This document shows, piece after piece, positions 1-8,056 of a stretch of DNA of 64,000 nucleotides (the first letter of the stretch is position 1; the number at the start of each line of letters is the position of its first letter). The notes under the pieces were generated by a model. It was not told the origin of the DNA, searched no databases, and saw nothing but the letters and a program-made list of their open reading frames with translations. The stretch comes from CAVQFB01 sp963711675 (GTDB lineage Bacteria > Acidobacteriota > Terriglobia > Terriglobales > Acidobacteriaceae), in NCBI GenBank assembly GCA_963711675.1, contig CAVQFB010000008.1:186001-250000 (forward strand), written 5' to 3'. The position numbers and the translations under genes are program-made.

Positions 1-135
1 GGAATTTTCCTCTCCACATCGCATTTAAGAGTGAGCGGAAAAAGAAGGTAAGCAGTCTGCTCCGCGACGCTTTGCTTCCGACCGCGCGTCAACCGCCGTA
101 CCAGATGCGACACGAAACATCAGGAGGACATCACC

Positions 136-1260
136 ATGAAATTCCCTTCAACGCAGTGTGCCATTCATAACTCTGGGGCATTGTCGAGGCGCCGGCTGGC
201 TGGCCTTCTGGCCACCTGCATGGTGGCTGTCGTCTGTTTTGCGCAATCGCCGGCCGCTCAAGCGCAAGGATTCCTTCCCAACCCCGTCAGAGTACTTTCC
301 ACTGTTCCGGCAAATGGAGACGTGAATCCGTACGGAGTCACTTTTGTCCCAAGCGGATTTCCGGGCGGCGTGCTTCAGCCCGGTGACATTCTCGTCTCCA
401 ACTTCAACAACAATCAAAATCTGCAAGGCACCGGAACGACGATCGTTCGCGTCCCACAAAGTGGGGCAGCCTCCCTCTTCTTCCAGTCCTCGATGCAGCA
501 GTCGGGTCTTTCGACCGCGCTGAAGGTTCTGAGCTCGGGCTTCGTTTTGGTCGGCAGTTTTCCCACCGTGGATGGTACGTGCGCTACTGTGCAACCCGGC
601 TCCATCTTAATACTCAACGACAACGGCCAGCAGCTGGGCAGCGTCTCCGGACCCGAAATCAACGGGCCGTGGGACATGACGGTGTATGAGAACGGGAGTA
701 AGGTGCAGGCTTTCGTTGCCAACGCTTTGGCGGGCACAATTACCCGGCTGGACTTTCACGTTTCGCAGGGCCAGATTAGCCTGAAGGACCAGGTCGGGAT
801 CGCTTCCGGCTACCAGCATCAATGCGACCCTGCCGCTCTCGTCGACGCTCCAACCGGCACAGTTTACGATGCCGCATCCGACACGCTCTTCGTAGCCTCG
901 ACGCTTGACAATGCGGTATTCGCAGTGCCGGATGCAGGCCATGCCACCGGCAGCCAGGGGACGGGCTCAATCGTCTACCAGGACGCCACGCACCTGCACG
1001 GCGCGCTGGCGATGGCCGAGGCGCCGAATGGCCACCTGCTGGTGACCAATAACGACGTGACCAATGGAGATCCCAACCAACCGAGCGAAATTGTCGAGTT
1101 CACCAAACAGGGCCAGTACGTAAAGGAAGTTTCGGTGGATCCGAACTTAGGTGGCTCCTTCGGGCTGCAGGTTCATAAGTTCGGTAATAATGTTACGCAA
1201 CTGGCGGCCGTGGACGACAACCAGGTCAACCTGATCATCTGGACGCTCCCAGCCCACTAG
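136..1260 (+). CDS. Secreted beta-propeller-like protein of unknown function
   Basis: A 374-residue protein with an N-terminal signal peptide: a basic stretch around residues 18-20 (RRR), a hydrophobic core and a likely cut after AQAQ near residue 44. The mature part is rich in short beta-strand-like repeats with Gly-Asn and Val-Ala-Asn turns (for example LVSNFNN, FVANALAG, FVASTLDNAVF, LVTNNDV), as in NHL/SMP-30-type six-bladed propellers. The start is fixed by an AGGAGG at 122-127, eight bases before the ATG. It is a single gene; the next gene converges from the other strand and two hairpins lie between them. No catalytic residues can be assigned. The role is unknown; an extracytoplasmic binding or structural protein is the most that can be inferred. 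Confidence 0.8.
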   Translation: MKFPSTQCAIHNSGALSRRRLAGLLATCMVAVVCFAQSPAAQAQGFLPNPVRVLSTVPANGDVNPYGVTFVPSGFPGGVLQPGDILVSNFNNNQNLQGTGTTIVRVPQSGAASLFFQSSMQQSGLSTALKVLSSGFVLVGSFPTVDGTCATVQPGSILILNDNGQQLGSVSGPEINGPWDMTVYENGSKVQAFVANALAGTITRLDFHVSQGQISLKDQVGIASGYQHQCDPAALVDAPTGTVYDAASDTLFVASTLDNAVFAVPDAGHATGSQGTGSIVYQDATHLHGALAMAEAPNGHLLVTNNDVTNGDPNQPSEIVEFTKQGQYVKEVSVDPNLGGSFGLQVHKFGNNVTQLAAVDDNQVNLIIWTLPAH

Positions 1261-1278
1261 CACCCAGCGTAGTCCGAA

Positions 1279-1307
1279 CGGCTCAGCGTCAATAGGGCGC
1301 TGAGCCG
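1279..1307. terminator. Bidirectional hairpin between convergent genes
   Basis: A perfect 10-bp stem (1279-1288 pairing with 1298-1307) with a 9-nt loop lies 19 bp after the stop of the gene ending at 1260 and just beyond the 3' end of the gene converging from the right. Neither strand has a T-run after the stem, so it is hairpin-like rather than a canonical intrinsic terminator. Confidence 0.5.
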
Positions 1308-1312
1308 CTGGA

Positions 1313-1330
1313 CCGCTAAGTTCTTAGCGG
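1313..1330. repeat. Short perfect inverted repeat over a stop codon
   Basis: An 8-bp inverted repeat (1313-1320 with 1323-1330, 2-nt centre) overlaps the TAA stop of the minus-strand gene ending at 1324. The 2-nt centre is too short for a tight hairpin loop, so it may open to a 6-nt loop in RNA. Next to the hairpin at 1279-1307 it could help end minus-strand transcription. Confidence 0.35.
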
Positions 1331-2145
1331 CAGGGGACGCGATACTTGCCCAGGTTGAGATGCTTCTTCATGGAATTGAAGTTCAGCGAGTTTGCTTTTG
1401 GGCAAAACTTGTCGGTAGGTAGGAAGTACTCAACCTCAAAGACAGCCTTATTCGCATCTATGAAAGGCAACAGCTTGTGGCATTCGCTGTACTGGAAGCA
1501 TTGCTCGTCCAGCGACCAGTCGAAAGAAGGGAGTAAGTCGCTGACCTGGTCCACATCATTCTTGAGGCCTACCGACAGCCCTCTGGCATGAGCTTGCTTC
1601 GCGATGAACGTGTCGTAGCGGATTTGATCCTGATACGTTAAAGGAAAACCGGTGTCGTTGGAGTAGCCGTCCACGTTATCCGGCTCCATCCCATCGAAGC
1701 CTTTGGCCTGGCACAGGTCCATCCGCGCTTTCATGATAGGACCAAGAATGTCGATGCGACGGATGTCCAGCCACCTCTCGCCTGGCCACCCACTGACCGG
1801 CTTGCCTTTCACAGAGTTGGGAAACTTCTTCGCGTCGGGGCGCCAGTTCTCCCACGTGCCTACATCGATATAGCAGACCACCTTGCGGCCCTTGCTGTGC
1901 AGCGACGCCACCACTTTGGCATCGTTGTCAAACATATCGATGTCGTACATCTGCACCTTGATTTTCTGATCGACCGGCGTCGGAAGCTGCCATTGCCAGC
2001 TTGTCTGCAACGGCGGCTGCCAGATTGTTGGATTATTCGGCTGGGACGTAAGGTGGCGATCAGGATGGCCGTGCGACCGGACTTCCTGCGCTCCTCCGAG
2101 CAGACTCAAAAACATAATGACGGATGCTACAAGGGCTTGTTTCAT
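1324..2145 (-). CDS. GH114-type endo-alpha-1,4-polygalactosaminidase-like protein
   Basis: A secreted protein of 273 residues from the ATG at 2145. This start gives a clean signal peptide (MKQALVASVIMFLSLLGG) and has AGGGGTGG about 5 bases upstream; a TTG start at 2163 is possible but would spoil the signal peptide. The (beta/alpha)8-barrel signatures of glycoside hydrolase family 114 are visible: an early WQWQLP, then VVCYIDVGTWENWRPD and KGFDGMEPDNVDGY, which hold the acidic residues usual for this family, then GLSVGLKNDVDQ. GH114 enzymes cut galactosamine-containing polysaccharides, and the enzyme would act outside the cell. The gene stands alone and ends at the hairpins near 1300. Confidence 0.88.
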   Translation of the reverse strand: MKQALVASVIMFLSLLGGAQEVRSHGHPDRHLTSQPNNPTIWQPPLQTSWQWQLPTPVDQKIKVQMYDIDMFDNDAKVVASLHSKGRKVVCYIDVGTWENWRPDAKKFPNSVKGKPVSGWPGERWLDIRRIDILGPIMKARMDLCQAKGFDGMEPDNVDGYSNDTGFPLTYQDQIRYDTFIAKQAHARGLSVGLKNDVDQVSDLLPSFDWSLDEQCFQYSECHKLLPFIDANKAVFEVEYFLPTDKFCPKANSLNFNSMKKHLNLGKYRVPCR

Positions 2146-2280
2146 AGTCCACCCCTGTAGCAAAGAGTACCTCTGGTTTCAGCCGGCCGCAATCCTCCTG
2201 CTGAAAGCCAGCCGTCCCGGAGCAGCAAAACATGCCGCACGGGCATTCATATCTGCCTAATGCACACCCGCACCACCTGC

Positions 2281-3801
2281 CTAGCACACTCCGCTCGGAC
2301 GGACTGCAGTTCCAGATTCCTGGGTCGGTGCGCTTTGCGTGCCTGGCAGTGTGTAGGGCGTAAATCCAGCGAGATTCGCGACACATTGCTGGATGACCTG
2401 CGATACAGCCGGAAGCGTAGACGGCAGATTCGGAATCGAGAGGTCCGGGCTCTTGAAATTGAACGCGCTGGTCAGGTCTCCGACCGTCGCCCGCCGCCAG
2501 GCGCTCAAATTGGGCACTTCCGCACCGAACAGAGTCTCCAGGAATCGCAGCACCGATGTGTGATCAAACAAGTCGGACGACACAAACCCGCCCCGGCTGA
2601 ACGGAGAAATGATCAGCATGGGAACGCGAAACCCCAGTCCTATGGGCCCGGAAATCGCGGGACTACCCACCACGGTGGGGTCCGGTACTGCAGGCGCAGT
2701 CACATATTCGCCTTGTGTCCCCGCAGGCGCGGTCACTGGTGCGACGTGGTCAAAAAATCCACCATTCTCATCGAAGGTAAGAAACAAAACCGTCTTCGCC
2801 CACAGTGCAGGGTTCAATGTTAGAGCGTCGACGATGAGAGAAAGCACATTCTCGCCAAAGATCGAAGGCGCCGGCGGGTGGTCCGAAGTTACGACCGACC
2901 CTACCAGCCATGAGACCTGGGGCAAATTTCCCGACGCCACATCTGCCAGAAAGTCTACCGGGAATTGCGGTCCGAACGCGTTCTGATGCAGGGCGGATGA
3001 AGGATCCTGAAAATTCTTGAAGTAGGAAAGAACATTGTCCGAGAGAATGCCGCCGAGAATAGTCGCATCAGGCGACGAATACACCTTCCAGGAAATTCCC
3101 CGAGCCTGCAGTTGCTCAGGCATGGTCGTGTATGTCAGCCGGCCGTAAAAGTTAGAGCGATTTGTGACGATGGTTTGCAGAATCGGCCCACCGTTTTTTC
3201 CGTCCGGGTCGAGAGACGCCGCCATGGTATAGAGACGATTCGGGTCGGTTGGTCCCATCACCGAGCAAAAATAGTTGTCGCAAAGGGTGAAGGCGTCGGC
3301 CAATGCGTAGTAGTAAGGAAGATCCCCGCGGTTGTAGTAGCCCATGCTCAGAACTGCGTCGTTGGAATCGATCGGAAGACGCGAACTCACAAAACCATCC
3401 ATTGCCCCGTTATTCCAGCTCTGATGCTGGGGCACCCAGTCGTGCGTGATGTCGTGCGTGCAGGCGGCATTCGTGTTCGACGTGTCCAGGTGAAATGGCA
3501 GGAGCGCCCCCACAGGGGAACTCGTGATGTTCGCCGGATCAGGTTGCTGAAATGCTGCGCTCTGATCGGAGAATCCACGGACGCCGCGGTAGCTTCCAAA
3601 GTAGTGATCGAACGACCGGTTCTCTTGAATCAGGATTACGACGTGTTCAATATCAGTCAGCTTCGAGCAGCCAGATGGCGCCGAAGGAATCAGTGACGTG
3701 AGAGAACCCCCTCCGCACCCGTTCAAGCCCATCGGTCCTAACCCTGCCGCCGCAGTAGCAATTCCGAGTTTAAGTAAATCTCTACGAGTGAAATTTTGCA
3801 T
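2281..3801 (-). CDS. Tat-exported phosphoesterase family phospholipase C / acid phosphatase
   Basis: A protein of 506 residues of the phosphoesterase family (PF04185, phospholipase C/AcpA type). The N-terminus has a twin-arginine signal (TRRDLLKLG), and LNGC near residue 33 could serve as a lipobox, so the product may be a lipoprotein. Family motifs occur in order: HVVILIQENRSFDHYFG (metal and nucleophile region), GPTDPNRLY, FLTFDENGGFFDHV, and FDHTSVLRFLE near the C-terminus. It should hydrolyse phosphate esters such as phospholipid head groups outside the cytoplasm. The ATG at 3801 puts RR at residues 6-7, typical for Tat signals; a GTG at 3822 is an alternative and neither has a strong ribosome site. 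It lies 135 bp upstream of the GH114 gene on the same strand, but nothing shows they act together. Confidence 0.88.
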   Translation of the reverse strand: MQNFTRRDLLKLGIATAAAGLGPMGLNGCGGGSLTSLIPSAPSGCSKLTDIEHVVILIQENRSFDHYFGSYRGVRGFSDQSAAFQQPDPANITSSPVGALLPFHLDTSNTNAACTHDITHDWVPQHQSWNNGAMDGFVSSRLPIDSNDAVLSMGYYNRGDLPYYYALADAFTLCDNYFCSVMGPTDPNRLYTMAASLDPDGKNGGPILQTIVTNRSNFYGRLTYTTMPEQLQARGISWKVYSSPDATILGGILSDNVLSYFKNFQDPSSALHQNAFGPQFPVDFLADVASGNLPQVSWLVGSVVTSDHPPAPSIFGENVLSLIVDALTLNPALWAKTVLFLTFDENGGFFDHVAPVTAPAGTQGEYVTAPAVPDPTVVGSPAISGPIGLGFRVPMLIISPFSRGGFVSSDLFDHTSVLRFLETLFGAEVPNLSAWRRATVGDLTSAFNFKSPDLSIPNLPSTLPAVSQVIQQCVANLAGFTPYTLPGTQSAPTQESGTAVRPSGVC

Positions 3802-4237
3802 GGTCTTAAGCGTTAGATGCACTCTTCTGGAAAGAATGTCCGCGGCGATGGCCTGTCTGGGGAGACCGAGATGTGTCGGTCACTTGACACTTTGGCAAAT
3901 CGTCAGCCCGCAGGCTCGACAATAAGCTCAGATCGGCCTTCGACAGCAATTGACCTCTCTCGGTAACGAGTCTGGATTCACCTGGTTAGCGGTTGAGGTG
4001 CTATTTACCCGCCGTGCATTGCCAATGGCGGGACCACTGTCCTAGAAGTTCGGTTGAAATGCATCTCATCCGACTTTATGAGCGCTCCATGAATTTCCCA
4101 CCATCATTGATTGCAGGGTGGATTGTCATCCCCGCTCGAATTCCACGCGGTCGTTTGCCATCCGAGAGCGGGACTCGACCAACCCAGGCGATTGTATCCA
4201 GGCACGTGACTAGCCAATCGCCGGGTGGAGGACTGAA
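3802..4237. other. Intergenic region between divergent genes
   Basis: 436 bp between the minus-strand phosphoesterase gene and the plus-strand Gly-rich gene, so it should hold promoters for both. No convincing -35/-10 pair was found. A 6-bp inverted repeat, CCCGCC at 4008-4013 and GGCGGG at 4027-4032, is the only structure seen. Reading frames here are short and lack family features. Confidence 0.4.
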
Positions 4238-5485
4238 ATGACGAAACTTGTCTTCTCCAAAACTGTGCCTTTGTTTGTCGCAGCACTCGCTCTGGTTTGC
4301 ACGCCGACTCGGGCCGTTGCTCATCGCGGTGGAGGCTCTCACGGTAGTAGTAGAGGCTCGCACGGAGGAGGTTTTCACGGCGGTGGACACTCTAGCTTCG
4401 GTGGGCATGGGCATTCCTTTGGTGGCTCGAACCGAGGCAGCTTTCACGGCGGCGGGCACTCCAGCTTCAGCGGTGGAGGATTTCACGGAAGCGGCATCTT
4501 CGGCGGCAGGGGGCGCTCAAACAGTGGTCGAATGAGTGGTGGGTCGTACGCAAGGTCCGGAGGATTTTCTTCTCGTCCTTCTGGCAATTTTGGCCGGTAC
4601 TCTGGCTTCGGAGCAAGAAGTTCTGGCCCGTCCTCAGTTGCTCGTAGCTTCGGTCGCTCAGGAGGTTCGCAAATTGCCGCGCGAGGTGGAACGATGGGCG
4701 GGTGGCGTTCCTTCGGCGGCATGAGCCACGCTGGTGAGGCCGGGATTTCTCGTGAGTACGGGAACTATGCACGAACAGGCGGCAGCTGGCGTTCGTTCGG
4801 AAATTCGTCGGGCCGATCTATGTTCACGTCGACACGCACCTCGGGCGATGGGACCGGTGGGTGGCATTCGTTCGGCAACATGAGCCGCGGTGGCGGCTCA
4901 GGGACATCTCGCGGCTATCAGGGCTACGCACGAACTGACGGCCCGTGGCATTCGTTCGGAAACTCACGGAATGCGTTCGTGAGCGGGAACGCATCCAGCC
5001 GCCCGATGGCGATGTTCGGAGGCACTCGTTTTGGAAACTCCGCTTTCGGAGGCGCTCGCTTCGGAAACTCGGCCTTCGGTAGATCCGATTTCGGAAACTC
5101 GGGTTTCTCAGGTTCGGGCTTCTCCAATTCATTCGTCGGTCCGAATTTTTCGCTGATCCCGAGCTTGTTTAGCGGCTTGCTTCAGTTGGGTACGCCGCTG
5201 TTCGGAGGAGTCGGTATGCTCGGAGCAAGTGCGCTCTCCTTTGCCGCACGCTCGTTGATTTTCGGATTGGCCTCAAACGGATTTGGCCAGGGCGGCTTCG
5301 GCGGCGGGGACCCCGGTTTTGGTCAAGGTGGACCTGCCTTGAGCTTCGGATTCAATGCGGCCCCGGTTTTACCGGCTTGCGTTCCCGGCTCGACTTTATG
5401 GACGCCCGGCTCGCCGTGGGTTGGTTATTGCCCACCCTATCCGTATGTTCCGGTTCCATATTTTCCGATGGGGTTGGAGCGGTAG
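4238..5485 (+). CDS. Secreted Gly/Ser/His-rich repeat protein
   Basis: A 415-residue protein with a signal peptide (hydrophobic core LFVAALALVC, likely cut after AVAH or nearby). GGAGG about six bases before the ATG supports the start. Residues about 30-100 are dense in Gly, Ser and His (GGGFHGGGHSSFGG-type repeats), residues about 150-250 carry three or more copies of a Trp-Arg/His-Ser-Phe-Gly motif (GGWRSFGG, GSWRSFGN, GGWHSFGN, GPWHSFGN) spaced about 30-35 residues apart, and 265-295 repeat GxxRFGNSAFG. A moderately hydrophobic Gly-rich stretch at about 305-350 precedes a Pro/Tyr-rich tail (PPYPYVPVPYFP). No enzyme domain is seen. The composition suggests a cell-surface or metal-binding structural protein, but this is inference from composition only. 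Confidence 0.75.
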   Translation: MTKLVFSKTVPLFVAALALVCTPTRAVAHRGGGSHGSSRGSHGGGFHGGGHSSFGGHGHSFGGSNRGSFHGGGHSSFSGGGFHGSGIFGGRGRSNSGRMSGGSYARSGGFSSRPSGNFGRYSGFGARSSGPSSVARSFGRSGGSQIAARGGTMGGWRSFGGMSHAGEAGISREYGNYARTGGSWRSFGNSSGRSMFTSTRTSGDGTGGWHSFGNMSRGGGSGTSRGYQGYARTDGPWHSFGNSRNAFVSGNASSRPMAMFGGTRFGNSAFGGARFGNSAFGRSDFGNSGFSGSGFSNSFVGPNFSLIPSLFSGLLQLGTPLFGGVGMLGASALSFAARSLIFGLASNGFGQGGFGGGDPGFGQGGPALSFGFNAAPVLPACVPGSTLWTPGSPWVGYCPPYPYVPVPYFPMGLER

Positions 5486-5778
5486 AGGTCCGTTCGGCAG
5501 TCTCCGAGTCGATACAGCGCTAAATATTTCCTTCGGCAATTCTGCTGTCTCCTGGAGACCCCAAGCGGGCCATTCGATAGCGTCGGCTGTCCACCTCTAA
5601 TTCGCATCACTGCCGCGCCGCACCCAATCATTGATGATCGTCGCCGCCACTAATCCGCCTAGCTTGGCCCAGCGCCGGCAGTAAATTCCTTGCGCCGAAC
5701 TCACGAGGCGCGTACGATGCACTCGCCTTAGATCGAACCCAAGAATCTGCTTTCAAATCCACAGTCATTGGAGAAGAG

Positions 5779-6543
5779 ATGAAACTCACGAAAATTCTGT
5801 CAGTTTGCGCCACGGTTTTGTTGGTTGCGCTTTCGGCGGCCGCGCAAGGCGAACCCGCCAGCGTCACCACGCTGGAGTTTCAAACCCCAAAGAACGGCAT
5901 GACCAAGCAATACGAAGACGGCCGCAAGGCGAAAGCTGCGTGGCACAAACAGCAAAAGGATCCGCAGATGCTGTTTGTCCTGCAGGTGGTGGTCGGCGAG
6001 CAAATGGGCTCCTACGTCGTGGGACGAGCCGGACAGCACTGGGCCGACCTCGACAAACCCGCCGTACCCGATGCCGCGGATGAGGAGGAGTACAACAAGG
6101 TGATCGCTCCCTACGTGGAGGGCCGCACCTCGGCGTATTTCGAGTCGATGCCCAAGGTCAGCAATCCAGCACCCGACAGCATGGGCGGCAAGTACACCAG
6201 CGTGACAACCTTCCACGTACGGCAAGGCAAGGGCGACGATTTTCGCAGCGCCATCGCTCGCATGTACGATGCTGCACAAAAAACCAAGTGGCCCTTTCAC
6301 TACCGCTGGGAAAGGCTCGCGAACGGCGGCCGAGGCGGCACTTACGTTCTGCTCGTGGACCACGCCAACTGGGCCTCATTTGCGGACGACCCCGCTATCA
6401 AGCCCCTGCGCGATGTGCTGCGGGAAGCGTTCGGCGAGCAGGAATCCATGTCGGTCATTGAACGCCTCAACGGTTCGATCGAAAGCACGTACAACCAGGT
6501 GGTCGAGTTCCGCCCGGACTTGAGCTATATCCCGGCGAAATAA
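5779..6543 (+). CDS. Secreted protein with two tandem alpha+beta barrel-like halves
   Basis: A 254-residue protein with a standard signal peptide (MKLTKILSVCATVLLVALSA, cut after AAAQ or nearby) and a GGAG-type ribosome site just before the ATG. The mature part looks like two related halves. Each starts with a strand-forming segment (TLEFQTPKNGM and TTFHVRQGKGDDF), continues with a helix and an aromatic strand, and ends with a W/D-rich turn (HWADLDKP and NWASFADDP). This pattern recalls dimeric alpha+beta barrel (ferredoxin-like) proteins. No known catalytic residues are visible and the function is unknown. The transcript ends at the strong terminator at 6585-6621, so this is probably a single-gene unit. 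Confidence 0.75.
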   Translation: MKLTKILSVCATVLLVALSAAAQGEPASVTTLEFQTPKNGMTKQYEDGRKAKAAWHKQQKDPQMLFVLQVVVGEQMGSYVVGRAGQHWADLDKPAVPDAADEEEYNKVIAPYVEGRTSAYFESMPKVSNPAPDSMGGKYTSVTTFHVRQGKGDDFRSAIARMYDAAQKTKWPFHYRWERLANGGRGGTYVLLVDHANWASFADDPAIKPLRDVLREAFGEQESMSVIERLNGSIESTYNQVVEFRPDLSYIPAK

Positions 6544-6584
6544 CTTAGCGACAACCCGAGCGAGTTTTCGAGTTTGTCAGTGAT

Positions 6585-6621
6585 CTCCCCGAAGGCCTCG
6601 TGGCATTTCGGGGAGTTTTTT
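6585..6621 (+). terminator. Rho-independent terminator
   Basis: A perfect 9-bp GC-rich stem (CTCCCCGAA at 6585-6593 with TTCGGGGAG at 6607-6615) around a 13-nt loop, followed by six T residues (6616-6621), 41 bp after the stop at 6543. This is the clearest intrinsic terminator in the window. Confidence 0.9.
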
Positions 6622-6639
6622 GCTTCTCGGCAAGGGTTG

Positions 6640-7861
6640 TCACTGGGCTGATTGCATATTCCGACTGACCTGCTCGGCCGCAGCCAGCACCCGCAGAGTA
6701 TTTTCGCCCAGAATCTTGCGGATGTCCGCCTCCGAGTATCCTCTTTTGAGAAGAGCGTCTGTGATTTGCGGGAGGTGGCTGACGTCCTCCATTCCGTCCG
6801 GCATGGAGGCGCCATCAAAGTCCGAGCCGAGACCCACATGATCGGGCCCAACCAGTTTCACGGCGTGGTCAATGTGGTCGACGATTCGTTCCCAGGAAAC
6901 GTGTGGCAACTTGCCTTCAGCGGTTGCTTGTTTTTCCTGCTCGGCCATCTTCAGACCGAAGCACTCCTGGTCGTCACCGCATTGTTTTTTGAACTGATCG
7001 AACACAGCTACGACGCTGCCTAAGTATTTCTCTGAAGCATCTTTGTAGGCTTGATCGAGGAAGCTCTTCTCGTAGTTGATCTGAATCACGCCGCCTTTCG
7101 CCGCCAGCGCCTTGATCATGTCATCGGTCATGTTGCGCGGATGATTGGACAAAGCGCGGCACGAGGAATGCGAGGCAATCATGGGAGCCGTGCTGATCGC
7201 GAGGGCGTCGTAGAACGTTTTGTCGGAAACGTGGGAGATATCGACGAGCATTCCCTGGCGATTCATCTCGCGAACAATTTCCTTTGCCGTAGTCGGTGAG
7301 CCCGTTGTGCGCGGGCTTGTCGGTTGAGGAATCGGCCCATTCGTCGTTGTAGAAGTGCGAGAGGGTCATGTAGCGGACACCGAGATCGCTGTAGATACGG
7401 ACCATGCGAATGTCGTTGCCCAGCATGTGGCCGCCCTCGATGCCCATCAGGACCGCAATCCTTCCCTGCTCATGCGCTCGTCGAACGTCATCGGCAGTGC
7501 GGGCGAAGGCGAGATCTTTAGAGTATTTGCGCACGTTTTCGCGGACAGCATCGATCTGGTCAAGAGCTTTTTGAATCGCCGGTGGCCCCATCGTGCGGCC
7601 ATCGATCCAGATGGAAAAGAAAATGGCATTCAGGCCGCCCTCGCGCATGCGGGGAATGTCGATATGCCCCGTGGAATTACGCTTGCCGAGATCGAAATTG
7701 CTGGAAAAGAAGCGCTGGGTGGTGTCGTCGTGGGTGTCGACGACGATGGCAGAGAAGTGGAGCCGGCGAGCCTGCTCCGACACGGAGTCGGCAGGGGTGG
7801 AAAAGAGCAGCGCTATGGCGCCGAAAAGACTGGCGAGCAGAAAAACCACCGAGCGGATCAT
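6640..7861 (-). CDS. Membrane dipeptidase, peptidase family M19 (frameshifted)
   Basis: A renal-dipeptidase-type zinc metallopeptidase of about 406 residues, split by one extra base. The start at 7861 has GGGGGAGG four bases upstream and gives a signal peptide (MIRSVVFLLASLFGAIALL). The metal-site motifs are all present: VVDTHDD (HxD), MGIEGGHML (bridging Glu), DISHVSD (His), IASHSS (His) and GLGSDFDGA (Asp). The frame breaks after LTDYGK: the sequence has AAAGGAAATTG where AAAGAAATTG would continue as EIVREMNRQGMLVDIS. The extra base is at 7281-7282 on the plus strand. It would cut dipeptides, often with D-residues, outside the cytoplasm. Because every catalytic residue is kept on both sides, a sequencing error is as likely as a true mutation. 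It is divergent from the lactate permease gene. Confidence 0.85.
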
Positions 7862-8056
7862 CAGGCCTCCCCCAAAGAGATGTGTGAGCGTCGCTAGGGT
7901 AGCAGACCGGGAAGCGGGGGTGGGAAAAACCGGTGTGGCCGACATGAGAATCGCAGCCACGCGACTAGCTGGACGAGTCATCAAACTTGAGTTATAAAGC
8001 ACCACAAGTCCGACCCTTGCAGTCCCGTACCCAAATTCTGAGTTCGAGGACATCCT

